NCBI GenBank assembly: GCA_019637955.1 | Contig: JAHBUS010000001.1 | Location: 806,001 to 870,000 of the forward strand | Origin: Pseudobdellovibrionaceae bacterium | GTDB lineage: Bacteria > Bdellovibrionota > Bdellovibrionia > Bdellovibrionales > Bdellovibrionaceae | Direction: 5' to 3' | Length of the DNA stretch: 64,000 bases | Shown here: in pieces, positions 16,695 to 24,823 of the stretch | How the letters are laid out: every line of letters starts with the position of its first letter | How positions within the stretch are numbered: position 1 is the stretch's first letter | Program-made: the position numbers and the translations under genes | Notes under the pieces: generated by a model | Told to the model about the DNA's origin: nothing | What the model saw: only the letters and a program-made list of their open reading frames with translations | Database searches by the model: none

Positions 16695-18125
16695 TCAGGA
16701 AGCCTTTTTAACGGGCGTGCGAAACCCGGTGCGCTTCATCTTGCCCCAATTGTGACCGCCGCGGAAATAGCGGATGGTTCCTTGGATTCGCCAGAATGAG
16801 ACGATGTATTTAAAGAACAACGTTTCACAGAAGGCCGCGCCGAGGAGAGCTAAGAATTGCAAGGGCTGGCGGTAGCGGCCGAAATAGATTTCTTCGATGA
16901 TGATCGACAGCACCGAGAGCAAGATCGAGTACAACACGCCGGCGAGCAGATACTCACGAACAAGCGACCATTCAAGATAGCCCAGCGAAATTCCCACCGC
17001 CACGACCGCAAGAGAGAACAGCCCGATTACGGGCTCCAGCAACTCCACCATCACCAAATAGGGAAAGGCCAGCAGGCCCAAGAAGCCATAACGGCGATTG
17101 AAGAAGATTTTCTTATAAGACGAAAGCACCTCCATCAAACCACGGTGCCAACGGTCGCGCTGATTGCGCAGGATTTTCAGATCGCGGGGCGCCTCGGTCC
17201 AGCACACCGGGTCCGGAACGAAAACAATCGAGTATTTCTTTTTGTTGCGACGGTAGTGGTCGTGCAGACGCACGATCAGCTCCATGTCCTCCCCGACCGA
17301 ACCTTTGCGGTACCCACCGACCTCCATGATCGCCTTTTTCGAGAACAGGCCAAAGGCGCCCGAGATGATCGTCGTCGCGTTGAAGACGTTCCAACCGGTC
17401 CGGCCGCACAAGAACGAGCGCGTGTACTCAACCACTTGCAAGAGGCCTAAGAAATTATCGGGCAGACGGATCTTGGTGACACGGCCATGCTCAACTTCCG
17501 AACCGTTCACCACACGCACGGTGCCGCCGCAAACGATGGTCTTTTCGGGGTCGGCCAAGAAGGGGCCCGCCACTTTGAGCAGCGCATCTTCTTCAAGTAG
17601 CGAGTCCGAATCCACGCAGCAAACAAGGTCGTAGTCCGACGCCGAGATCCCGATATTGAGCGCGTCGGCCTTGCCGCCGTTCTCCTTGTCGATCACGATC
17701 AAGTTGGGATGCAGCTGCGATTGATAAACCTGGCGCACGCGCGTTTCGCTTAAACTCGAGCGGATCTTACGGCTGATTTTTTGAAGTCGGAACTCGCGTT
17801 CCAACTCCTGAAGCGTGTTGTCTTTCGATCCGTCGTTGACGACGATCACGTTGTAGTCCGGGTACTGAAGAAGCAAAAAGGACTTGATCGACTCAACGAT
17901 CGTGGCCTCCTCATTGTACGCAGGCGCGATGATCGAGATCGGCGGCAGGTAGGCTCCTTGCGCCTTCTGGACGAGATCCACCATGGGCTTGAGCCGAGAC
18001 TGCTTACGGATGGCGTAGACGGCCGACACGAGGAGCAACATGTAAACCGTGTTGGCCCACATGTAATACACGATCGTAAATTCAATGAAGGAGTTCAGCA
18101 TGGTTTCAAAGAAATAGCGGATCAT
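16695..18125 (-). CDS. Membrane glycosyltransferase family 2 (processive, PgaC/IcaA-like)
   Basis: 476 residues. One N-terminal membrane segment (VYMLLLVSAVYAIR) is followed by a cytosolic GT2 domain: ISIIAPAYNEEATI, VVNDGSKDNTL, the DxD-type CVDSDS, GEDMELIVRL (catalytic acid region) and QRDRWHRG (the Q..RW motif of processive enzymes). The C-terminal half has several membrane helices (FLGLLAFPYLVMVELLEPVIG onwards). This layout is that of synthases extruding beta-linked polysaccharide. The ATG at 18125 overlaps the TGA of the HEAT-protein gene. The last gene of a four-gene operon with a receiver, an outer-membrane protein and the HEAT protein; an exopolysaccharide synthesis and export role is inferred. 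Confidence 0.85.
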   Translation of the reverse strand: MIRYFFETMLNSFIEFTIVYYMWANTVYMLLLVSAVYAIRKQSRLKPMVDLVQKAQGAYLPPISIIAPAYNEEATIVESIKSFLLLQYPDYNVIVVNDGSKDNTLQELEREFRLQKISRKIRSSLSETRVRQVYQSQLHPNLIVIDKENGGKADALNIGISASDYDLVCCVDSDSLLEEDALLKVAGPFLADPEKTIVCGGTVRVVNGSEVEHGRVTKIRLPDNFLGLLQVVEYTRSFLCGRTGWNVFNATTIISGAFGLFSKKAIMEVGGYRKGSVGEDMELIVRLHDHYRRNKKKYSIVFVPDPVCWTEAPRDLKILRNQRDRWHRGLMEVLSSYKKIFFNRRYGFLGLLAFPYLVMVELLEPVIGLFSLAVVAVGISLGYLEWSLVREYLLAGVLYSILLSVLSIIIEEIYFGRYRQPLQFLALLGAAFCETLFFKYIVSFWRIQGTIRYFRGGHNWGKMKRTGFRTPVKKAS

Positions 18126-19084
18126 GCGGCTTCCACCTTCTTGAACTTGTTGATCACCGCACGCACGGCCAGATCGCGGTCGCGCGCAAAGGCCCAGGCC
18201 TGCGCGAGCCCCATCGGGATGGCGTACTCGAGCAGCTTGGCACGAACGCGGCCCTCGGGATGCCACGCCAGCTTAAAGAGCTTGAGCATCTGTTCGCGGT
18301 CCAAGGCGTCCATCGTGCTCGTCATGATCAACAGAAGGTCGTCGGTCGACAGCGACGGTTCGCCCGACAGGTACTCAACGACCGCCGGGAGAGCCTCGAT
18401 GCTCTTGGACTGAGCCAAAACCAGGGCGCACTTGTTGCGGGCCTCCGAATCCAACTCGGGATTCATCAGGTAATTCTGCAAGTAATCGGGACCGTTGGCG
18501 GTCATGATGTTTTTCACGATCACCGTCAGCAGGTCCTTCTTTTCGACGATAAAGGGCGGGAGCGCCTCGATGACGGCCGACTGCCCATTTTGCACGGGGA
18601 TCTCGCTCAAGCACAGAAAGGCGGCACTGGCCACCGCCGGGTCGGCATCACGCGAAAGATCTTCGATCATCCGGAAGTAGGAGGTGTCCCTCAAGGCATT
18701 GAGACGGATCAACCCTTCAAGCCGGCGCCACCAAAAGATCGAACGGCACATTTCCAAATCCCCGGAGGTGTAATCGAACTGACGGTAGAGACCGACCAAG
18801 TAGGCTCGCTCGTTGCCGGCCACTTGACCCATCAACTCGACAAGGGCATCACGGAACACCTCGTGCTCAATGGCGCTCGAGAGAGCCATCGATTGTTTGA
18901 CGTCTTCGCCACTGGGCTGCTCCAGAATCGCTTCAAAGAGCTTGGCCGAATAGTCCTCGTGCAAACGTGCTTTCAGGCGGTTTTTTCGTTGCTGCAAAAT
19001 CAAAAAGACGACGGTGTAAACCGTCAAACCCGTCATGAGCATGGTTTCAAAGGCGATGAGTTTTTGAACGGTCACCATGACCAT
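18122..19084 (-). CDS. Membrane-anchored HEAT-repeat protein
   Basis: A 320-residue protein with one N-terminal membrane segment (LIAFETMLMTGLTVYTVVFL) and an alpha-helical solenoid made of HEAT-like repeats (SRDADPAVASAAFLCLSEI, LDSEARNKCALVLAQSKSIE, HPEGRVRAKLLEYAIPMG). HEAT scaffolds of this type are often encoded next to family 2 glycosyltransferases and may organise the synthase. Coupled on both sides: its start lies within the outer-membrane gene (stop 19072) and its stop overlaps the synthase ATG. ATG at 19078 is an alternative start. Function as an assembly scaffold is inferred from context. Confidence 0.75.
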   Translation of the reverse strand: MVMVTVQKLIAFETMLMTGLTVYTVVFLILQQRKNRLKARLHEDYSAKLFEAILEQPSGEDVKQSMALSSAIEHEVFRDALVELMGQVAGNERAYLVGLYRQFDYTSGDLEMCRSIFWWRRLEGLIRLNALRDTSYFRMIEDLSRDADPAVASAAFLCLSEIPVQNGQSAVIEALPPFIVEKKDLLTVIVKNIMTANGPDYLQNYLMNPELDSEARNKCALVLAQSKSIEALPAVVEYLSGEPSLSTDDLLLIMTSTMDALDREQMLKLFKLAWHPEGRVRAKLLEYAIPMGLAQAWAFARDRDLAVRAVINKFKKVEAA

Positions 19085-19821
19085 CCCCCACCACCAAAGA
19101 GGCCGGTTTCAAACCGGCGCTCGCCCCACAGCGTGATGTAACCTGCTTGCAACATCAAGCCCTTGGCTCGGCGCCACTCGATCGACGAAGCGACGGCACG
19201 CATGCGGTTGAAAACGCCGGGATCGACGATCTCTTCACCAACCGTGAAGCTGGTTCGAACCGAGAGCTCCGGCGTGAGCTTCGCACCCGCCAACGTCTCG
19301 ACGCCCGAATGCCAGCCTTCATCTTGAGCCGCGTGGATGCGCGCCTCGAGAAAGAAGCCTTCAAAGTCGCGGCGCTGCCCGATGGAGAATCCGGGAATCA
19401 AATGCGAGGGCGAGGCGTACTGAGCTCCGCGAACGACGATCATCGTGTCCCAGAGACCGTTGACAAGATGGTGCTCGACGGAAGCGCGATCAACGGGCAA
19501 GAACACGGCACCCGGCGTGTGCATCAAGCGGACTTCACCGTATTGCGTATCGCCGACTTTGTAGGCCATCGCGGCGCCGATCGTGGTCTCGTCCAAGAGG
19601 ACGGTACCGAAATCGCGTTTTTCATTTTGAAAGAAAATTTCGAAAGGTCCGGGACCGCCGGCCTCAAAGCTCGTCGCACCCGAGAGCACCTGGCTGCGGT
19701 AAAGATTGGACTCGGCGGCGGCGCTCGTCAGGCTTGAGAAAAGAGGCGCGCTCTGAGCGAACGCGGGCGTGATCACGCAAAAAACGAAAATCAAAAAAAA
19801 GTTTGAAGAACGGCTAACCAT
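19072..19821 (-). CDS. Outer-membrane beta-barrel protein (YaiO-like)
   Basis: A 249-residue exported protein with a signal peptide (FFLIFVFCVITPAFAQS) and a series of amphipathic strands with aromatic girdles ending in Trp (GGGGWSW), consistent with an outer-membrane barrel. The strand pattern and genomic setting resemble YaiO-type proteins seen beside polysaccharide synthases. Start ATG 19821 lies inside the end of the receiver gene (8-bp overlap). It may form or gate the exit for the product of the glycosyltransferase; this is inference. Confidence 0.65.
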   Translation of the reverse strand: MVSRSSNFFLIFVFCVITPAFAQSAPLFSSLTSAAAESNLYRSQVLSGATSFEAGGPGPFEIFFQNEKRDFGTVLLDETTIGAAMAYKVGDTQYGEVRLMHTPGAVFLPVDRASVEHHLVNGLWDTMIVVRGAQYASPSHLIPGFSIGQRRDFEGFFLEARIHAAQDEGWHSGVETLAGAKLTPELSVRTSFTVGEEIVDPGVFNRMRAVASSIEWRRAKGLMLQAGYITLWGERRFETGLFGGGGWSW

Positions 19822-20212
19822 TGCTCACGTTCTGCTGAACGCGGCTCAAGGCTGTCTTTACACGGGCCAAGAAAACGTTGGGGCTAAAAGGTTTGGTGAT
19901 GTAGTCCAAGGCGCCGCAATTGAGCCCACGCAGCACATCTTCGTCGCGCTGCTTTGCGGTCAAGATGATCGAGGGCGGAAGCTTCTGCTCAGAATGCAAT
20001 TTTTCGATCAGTTCAAATCCGGACATTCCGGGCATCAGGACGTCCGTGAGCAGCAAATCGAAGTGCTCACCTTTGCTGATCAAGGCGTAAGCATCCAGTC
20101 CATTCGGAACGTGCACGACGTCGTACCCGTTCTTCTCGAGGAGGACTTTGAGAATTTTCACCACCGTTTCGGTGTCCTCGGCCAACAGAATACGCGTCTT
20201 TGCATTTGCCAT
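19814..20212 (-). CDS. Single-domain response regulator (CheY-like)
   Basis: A 132-residue receiver domain with the acidic pocket (LLAEDTE), the phospho-acceptor Asp in LLLTDVLMPGMSG (near residue 54), the conserved Thr in IILTAKQ and the Lys in DYITKPFSP. No output domain. First gene of the polysaccharide-type operon and coupled to the outer-membrane gene, so it probably signals to that machinery by protein contact, as some single-domain receivers do. The cognate kinase is not identified; the hybrid kinase at 10.7-13.3 kb is one candidate. The 159 bp upstream hold no clear promoter box. Confidence 0.88.
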   Translation of the reverse strand: MANAKTRILLAEDTETVVKILKVLLEKNGYDVVHVPNGLDAYALISKGEHFDLLLTDVLMPGMSGFELIEKLHSEQKLPPSIILTAKQRDEDVLRGLNCGALDYITKPFSPNVFLARVKTALSRVQQNVSNG

Positions 20213-20371
20213 GTCTCATTCTTCGGAAAAATCTCCAGACACCTGAGTGCCGCTTTGAGACGTGAACGCAAAGATCCTCTCAAGTCGTTTGATTGATGAA
20301 AATTTTCATGGACTTGCGTCCGGCCTAGAGCGCATGGATTTATCTACACACACATAACATTGTTTGTATGG

Positions 20372-21301
20372 TCAATAAAATTTCTTTAAGTCGATTCCCG
20401 CGTAGAGCGAAGAGACTTCTTTTTCGTACCCGTTAAATTTGAGTGTCTTAATTCGGGTCGGAAAAATCTTGCCATCCAACACACGTTCGGTGGCTTGGCT
20501 CCAACGGGGATGATCGACCTCGGGGTTCACATTGGCGTAGAATCCATACTCCTTGGGCGCGAGTTGATTCCACAGCGTTTTGGGTTCTTGATCCGTGAAT
20601 TCGATCTTCACGATGGATTTGATGCTCTTAAAGCCATACTTCCAAGGGACCACCAACCGCAGCGGCGCCCCGTTTTGCTTTGGCAGCGGCTTTCCGTAAA
20701 GACCCGTCGCGATCATCGCGAGCGGATGCTGGGCTTCGGCCATCGTCAGCCCTTCGGTGTAGGGCCATGGGTAATAGGGCATTTTCTTGATATTCGGAAA
20801 ATCGTTCGGGTTCGCGTGCGACGTGAAAGCAACGTACTTCGCCGTGCTCTTCGGTTTGAGTTTGGCGATGAGCTTTGAGAGTTCGAAGCCCGTCCAGGGA
20901 ACCACCATCGACCACGCTTCCACGCAGCGAAAACGGTAAACCCGCTCTTCGGTAGGACCGGCCATTTCCATCAGCTCTTCGAGCTTGTAAGTTTTCTTTT
21001 GTTCCACCAACCCTGTCACCTCCACGGTCCAGGGGGATTTGACGGTCCACTTGTCGACGAGGTCTTTGGGGCCGTCCTTCTCGAGACTAAACTCGTAGAA
21101 GTTGTTGTAGCTGGTCGCGAGCTTTTCGGAGGTGAGGGGGCGCGAGGGGTCGTCGACGGCATAGGCGGGATTGGGTTTTCCGAAAACCTGCTGCGGAAGC
21201 CAGCCGCCAAGGCCCGCCGCCGCGATCCAAAGGCTGGAGTGGCCGATAAACCGTCGGCGCTCCTGGTAAATGTGTTCGGGCGTGACTTCAAGCTTCGACA
21301 T
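20372..21301 (-). CDS. msrP: Protein-methionine-sulfoxide reductase catalytic subunit MsrP
   Basis: A 309-residue Tat-exported molybdoenzyme that repairs oxidised methionines in periplasmic proteins. The twin-arginine signal (ERRRFIGHSSLWIAAAGLGG) is followed by the sulfite-oxidase fold; the Mo-ligand Cys lies in the family signature RFRCVEAWSMVVPW. Other family stretches are VAFTSHANP, YPWPYTEGLTMAEA and VPWKYGFKSIKSIVKIEF. ATG at 21301 has GGGAGG upstream; the frame extends to 21346 without a better start. Its partner msrQ is divergent, not downstream as in most genomes. Confidence 0.95.
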   Translation of the reverse strand: MSKLEVTPEHIYQERRRFIGHSSLWIAAAGLGGWLPQQVFGKPNPAYAVDDPSRPLTSEKLATSYNNFYEFSLEKDGPKDLVDKWTVKSPWTVEVTGLVEQKKTYKLEELMEMAGPTEERVYRFRCVEAWSMVVPWTGFELSKLIAKLKPKSTAKYVAFTSHANPNDFPNIKKMPYYPWPYTEGLTMAEAQHPLAMIATGLYGKPLPKQNGAPLRLVVPWKYGFKSIKSIVKIEFTDQEPKTLWNQLAPKEYGFYANVNPEVDHPRWSQATERVLDGKIFPTRIKTLKFNGYEKEVSSLYAGIDLKKFY

Positions 21302-21355
21302 GGGGCCTCCCGCATGAGTCTTCTCAGCGTTCAAGAATCGTGTCATGGTGTCAAC

Positions 21356-21955
21356 ATGACAAAATCGACCTTGATTCGCTGGGTCTTCAGACTCGCGATA
21401 TGGATTTGGGTTCTTTATTGGATCTTAGGGATTTTTTGGCTGGATCTCGGCGCCTCACCCGCGCTGAAGCTCAACCATGAAATGGGGCAGATCACTCTCG
21501 TCTTGCTGACCGTCAATTTGCTCCTCGGCATCTTGATCGATCTTTGGCGTCCCCTCCCCACTTGGCTGCGCTTTGCGATTCAAGAACGCCGGTTCTGGGG
21601 AATTTCGAGCTTTCTGGTTTTAGTTCTGCACGTCTTCTTCTATTTTCTGAACGAGGGCTTTGAACCCAAGGCCTGGACCCAGGTCTTCACCAAAACTTAT
21701 CTCATTCTTGGGGCCCTCGCGTTCGCGATTCTCTTCGTGATGGCGGTCACGTCCAACAACTGGGCGGTCAAAAAACTTCGCGGGCCTCGCTGGAAGCGGC
21801 TTCAACGCATCGTCTATGCCGCTCAAGTTTTGATTCTGCTGCACGTGATTTCGATCGAAAAAGCGGATTTGATCAAATACTCCATCTGGATCGGGGGGCT
21901 TTGCGCTCTGCAAGCCGCGCGCTGGATCGTGGTTTGGAACAGGAGACGCGTTTGA
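21356..21955 (+). CDS. msrQ: Heme-binding membrane subunit MsrQ
   Basis: A 199-residue integral membrane protein with about six helices of the ferric-reductase-like domain, which passes electrons from the cytoplasmic side to MsrP. Heme-ligand histidines are plausible in LVLVLHVFFYF and LILLHVISIEKADL; the RRFWGISSFLVLVLHV stretch is family-like. ATG at 21356 places the first helix right at the N-terminus, as in E. coli MsrQ; a longer start at ATG 21314 cannot be excluded. It is divergent from msrP with only 54 bp between the start codons and is coupled downstream (TTGA overlap) to a DUF4153-type gene. Confidence 0.9.
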   Translation: MTKSTLIRWVFRLAIWIWVLYWILGIFWLDLGASPALKLNHEMGQITLVLLTVNLLLGILIDLWRPLPTWLRFAIQERRFWGISSFLVLVLHVFFYFLNEGFEPKAWTQVFTKTYLILGALAFAILFVMAVTSNNWAVKKLRGPRWKRLQRIVYAAQVLILLHVISIEKADLIKYSIWIGGLCALQAARWIVVWNRRRV

Positions 21956-23757
21956 AAAAATGGGACTGGCGCCGTTCGGGCGAACAGATGGTGGCGGTTT
22001 TAAAGCGCGATTCGCTTTCGGTGCTCAGCTCCGTGGTGGCCTTCGCCGCCTCGACGATCGCGGTTTGGAAAAAAGAAAACGGTTACCAAATTTCGGATGA
22101 GACCTTGCTGTCGTTCGCCTTTGCGGGCGCCGCCGGTATCTCGCTCTTTCTGGCCGTGCGCCTCTGGTCGCGCCAGAAACGCGAGTTCTGGGGACTTTCG
22201 GCCGCCGCGCTCCTGGTATTGGCCGGCTTCGCCTACTTTCATCCGGTTGACGACGGCATTTTGCTCTTCCGTTGGTTTCAATTTTTTCTGATCACGCATC
22301 TTCTCGTGGCGCTCACGCCTTTGCGCGGCCCCGAGGGCGCCATCGACATTGGCAACGACACCGATTTGTGGCGGTTCAACTGGTACATGCTGACCCGCTT
22401 TCTTTTTGGCATCGCGTTCTGCGTCCCGATGGTGCTGGGATTGATGGGCGCTCTCTTTGCGCTCGAACATCTGTTTGAAATCAAAGTCAAAACTCAGGTG
22501 TACGGCACCACGTCCTTCTTCGTGTTTTTTGTCGCCAGCGTCTTTCAGGTGCTTTCGACCATCTCCGACACCCGCGTGGGCAAGCAGTCCGAGACGGTCA
22601 CGCGCGATCTGCGGCGCTTGGTTCAGTTTCTCTTCACACCGCTGGCGCTGGTTTACTTTGCGCTGGTGTATGCCTACGTCGTGAAAATTGCGATGGAAAG
22701 GGCTTGGCCCCAGGGCGTGATCGGCTGGCTCGTCAGCTCGCTCTCCATCGGCGTGTTCTTGATGGCGATTCTGCAACGCCCGCTCGCCGAAAGCGACCTG
22801 CCTCCTTGGATCCGCTCCTTTTGGACCCGCGCCTTTGCGCTGCTGATCTTGCCGCTGATCGTGTTGATGCTCGCGGTTTGGCGCCGTGTGGATGACTACG
22901 GATGGACCTACCCGCGTGTCGCTCTGATGATTCTTTGCCTCTGGGCGCTGGCCCTCAGCCTTCTCAACGCCCGGCGGGTGCGTCCCGCCGCGGCCTGGAT
23001 TCCTCTCACCTTGACCGCGGTCGCACTTTTGACCCTGGTAGGTCCCTTGAGTCCTGATTTTCTCAGCGTGCTTTCGCAAAAAGCGCAGGTGCGCAAGATT
23101 CTCGGCGAAGGAAAACCCGACTTCAAAGCGGAGAAGCGCGTCTCCTCGATCCTGACTTACGTGTGCCGTGAACACGGACACCAGGCGATGCTCAAGCTGG
23201 CCGGCGATCCGGAGGCTTCACTCTGGAAGCGGGGCGAAGCACGGCCCGAGTGCACCGAAGACGATCCCGCCATCCAACGCGCGGTGAAACTTTTGGGCAT
23301 TCAGTTCCGTCTTGAGTGGGGCCCTGATCCCAAAGACGTCACCAATGAATGGTTCGACATCCGCGAAGAAGAAACGTTTGAACATGAATCCGGATCGCTG
23401 CGCTGGGGAACTCTCTCGCTCACGCTTGCCGAAAACAAGTTGATCCAGTCAGTGGCAGCACGAGGTCTGACGTTCGAATACGTCTGCTGCGAACCCAACG
23501 TAGTTCTGATTCAAGGGCGAGCGCGGATCCCGATCGACCTTTCGCCGCTCTTAAAGAAAGAGCAGGCCCAACTAGAAGTCAAAACGCCAAAAGGTCTTTT
23601 GACCCTGTGGTTGAGCCGCGGTCAAGCCAGCCTGGATCGAACCGGCAACAACAAGCTTTACGTGACGGGAGAAATGATTCTGCATTTTGTGTTCTCTCCC
23701 GAGAATCAAAAGGTTCAGCGCAGAGCCCTCAAAACCGAAATCAGAGAGACTCCATGA
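21952..23757 (+). CDS. DUF4153-like polytopic membrane protein
   Basis: A 601-residue protein with about ten to twelve membrane helices in the first 350 residues and a soluble, probably periplasmic C-terminal domain of about 240 residues (from VLSQKAQVRKIL). The membrane half (LWRFNWYMLTRFLFGIAFC, GALFALEHLFEIK) is reminiscent of DUF4153 proteins. TTG at 21952 is chosen because AGGAGA lies 6 nt upstream and it overlaps the msrQ stop codon (TTGA). The following gene starts within its stop codon (ATGA). Function is unknown; co-transcription with msrQ might point to envelope stress, but that is weak. Confidence 0.65.
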   Translation: MKKWDWRRSGEQMVAVLKRDSLSVLSSVVAFAASTIAVWKKENGYQISDETLLSFAFAGAAGISLFLAVRLWSRQKREFWGLSAAALLVLAGFAYFHPVDDGILLFRWFQFFLITHLLVALTPLRGPEGAIDIGNDTDLWRFNWYMLTRFLFGIAFCVPMVLGLMGALFALEHLFEIKVKTQVYGTTSFFVFFVASVFQVLSTISDTRVGKQSETVTRDLRRLVQFLFTPLALVYFALVYAYVVKIAMERAWPQGVIGWLVSSLSIGVFLMAILQRPLAESDLPPWIRSFWTRAFALLILPLIVLMLAVWRRVDDYGWTYPRVALMILCLWALALSLLNARRVRPAAAWIPLTLTAVALLTLVGPLSPDFLSVLSQKAQVRKILGEGKPDFKAEKRVSSILTYVCREHGHQAMLKLAGDPEASLWKRGEARPECTEDDPAIQRAVKLLGIQFRLEWGPDPKDVTNEWFDIREEETFEHESGSLRWGTLSLTLAENKLIQSVAARGLTFEYVCCEPNVVLIQGRARIPIDLSPLLKKEQAQLEVKTPKGLLTLWLSRGQASLDRTGNNKLYVTGEMILHFVFSPENQKVQRRALKTEIRETP

Positions 23758-24401
23758 AACGCGTGAATTGGATCTGGGGATTTGCCGCTGCCGCCGTGGT
23801 CGTCGTTATCTGGGCCGCGCTCTCTGCGAGCAGGATTGGATCGGGCCTTTTTGGCGCGGGCCGTGCCGACGCGATGAAAGTCGAATTCACCTCTTACATG
23901 TCGCAGGTCCGCGGACTGCAGCGCATGGAGCTGGGATCGATTAAAAGCTACGAGGTCTTAACCAAGACGTCAGAGTTTTCGATCCTTTGGGATCTGGTGA
24001 AGCTTCCGGATCTCGTGGTCGAAACACGCCTTCCCGTGCGCTACGTGTATTTCGTCGATTTTAAGGAGCCCTTTCAAATCGATCTCACCGGGGACACCGT
24101 TCGCATCCAGGCGCCCGCTCTGCAAGCGGGAATGCCCGCACCCGACATCTCGGGCTTCGAGATCCGCGTGAAGTCGGGCGGGTTCATGCGCGACAAGTCC
24201 AAAGCCATCGAAGATCTCAAGTCGTCGATCACGCCACTGCTCATGAAGCGCGCCGAAGAAAATAAAACGGCGGTCCGCGAGACCGCCCGGCAAGAACTGG
24301 CGAATTTCTTTTCTGTTTGGCTGCGCTCGCGCGAGGACTTCGGCGCGTACAAAAACGTCAGCGTCACCTTCGCGGATGAACCCACCGCGCCCACGCCTTA
24401 A
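23754..24401 (+). CDS. Single-pass membrane protein of unknown function
   Basis: A 215-residue protein with one N-terminal membrane helix (WIWGFAAAAVVVVIWAAL) and an extracytoplasmic domain. The middle (ILWDLVKLPDLVVETRLPVR followed by DFKEPFQIDLTGDTV) slightly resembles DUF4230 proteins, but I am not sure. The C-terminal third is helical (KRAEENKTAVRETARQELA). ATG at 23754 overlaps the stop of the DUF4153-like gene (ATGA), so the two and msrQ form one unit. Its end overlaps the stop of the convergent gene by 4 bp. Confidence 0.6.
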   Translation: MKRVNWIWGFAAAAVVVVIWAALSASRIGSGLFGAGRADAMKVEFTSYMSQVRGLQRMELGSIKSYEVLTKTSEFSILWDLVKLPDLVVETRLPVRYVYFVDFKEPFQIDLTGDTVRIQAPALQAGMPAPDISGFEIRVKSGGFMRDKSKAIEDLKSSITPLLMKRAEENKTAVRETARQELANFFSVWLRSREDFGAYKNVSVTFADEPTAPTP

Positions 24402-24823
24402 AGCGCCAGCACCATCAGCCTCGAGAAGCGCAAGTACGCGTCGGAGTTTTTGGTCTTCGGGCCAAAGCAGCTTGAGCGCGCCGTGGTCTTCTTGCCTTCG
24501 GCGAGCATCAGGTTGATTTGATGTCGATCACAAGAGGCGGGCACGCGCTCCACCTTGGGAAGTTTCTTGAATTCTTTGATCATGGTCGCCACATCCGCCT
24601 CGCTGATCACGCGTGAACGGGTTTTTCCCATCGAAATCTTCCACGTCCCGTCTTTTTGACGGACGGTTTCGATCACGACTTCTTTTTCTCCGTGCACCGT
24701 GCGCATGCCGATCGCCTGCACGTGGGCCGGGACCGTGCCCTTGGTCGCTTTTTGAGGCGAGGTTTTTGCGAAGGCTCCAACGGAGAAACTGCTCAAAGCC
24801 AAAATCAAGATCAGGTTTTTCAT
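24398..24823 (-). CDS. Secreted protein of unknown function
   Basis: A 141-residue protein with a signal peptide (MKNLILILALSSFSVGAFA). The mature protein is basic, with two cysteines (ASCDRH and SSCFGP) that may pair. No family recognised. The ATG at 24823 shares one base with the stop codon of the upstream metalloprotease gene (TGATG) and is preceded by AAAGGAGA, so the pair is translationally coupled and may act together. The 3' end overlaps the convergent gene by 4 bp, so no terminator fits between them. Confidence 0.6.
   Translation of the reverse strand: MKNLILILALSSFSVGAFAKTSPQKATKGTVPAHVQAIGMRTVHGEKEVVIETVRQKDGTWKISMGKTRSRVISEADVATMIKEFKKLPKVERVPASCDRHQINLMLAEGKKTTARSSCFGPKTKNSDAYLRFSRLMVLAL

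Noticed and set aside
22000-23181. 393-codon open frame antisense to the DUF4153-like gene
   Set aside because: Low-complexity Arg/Gln/His composition typical of antisense to membrane-protein codons in GC-rich DNA; no start site.
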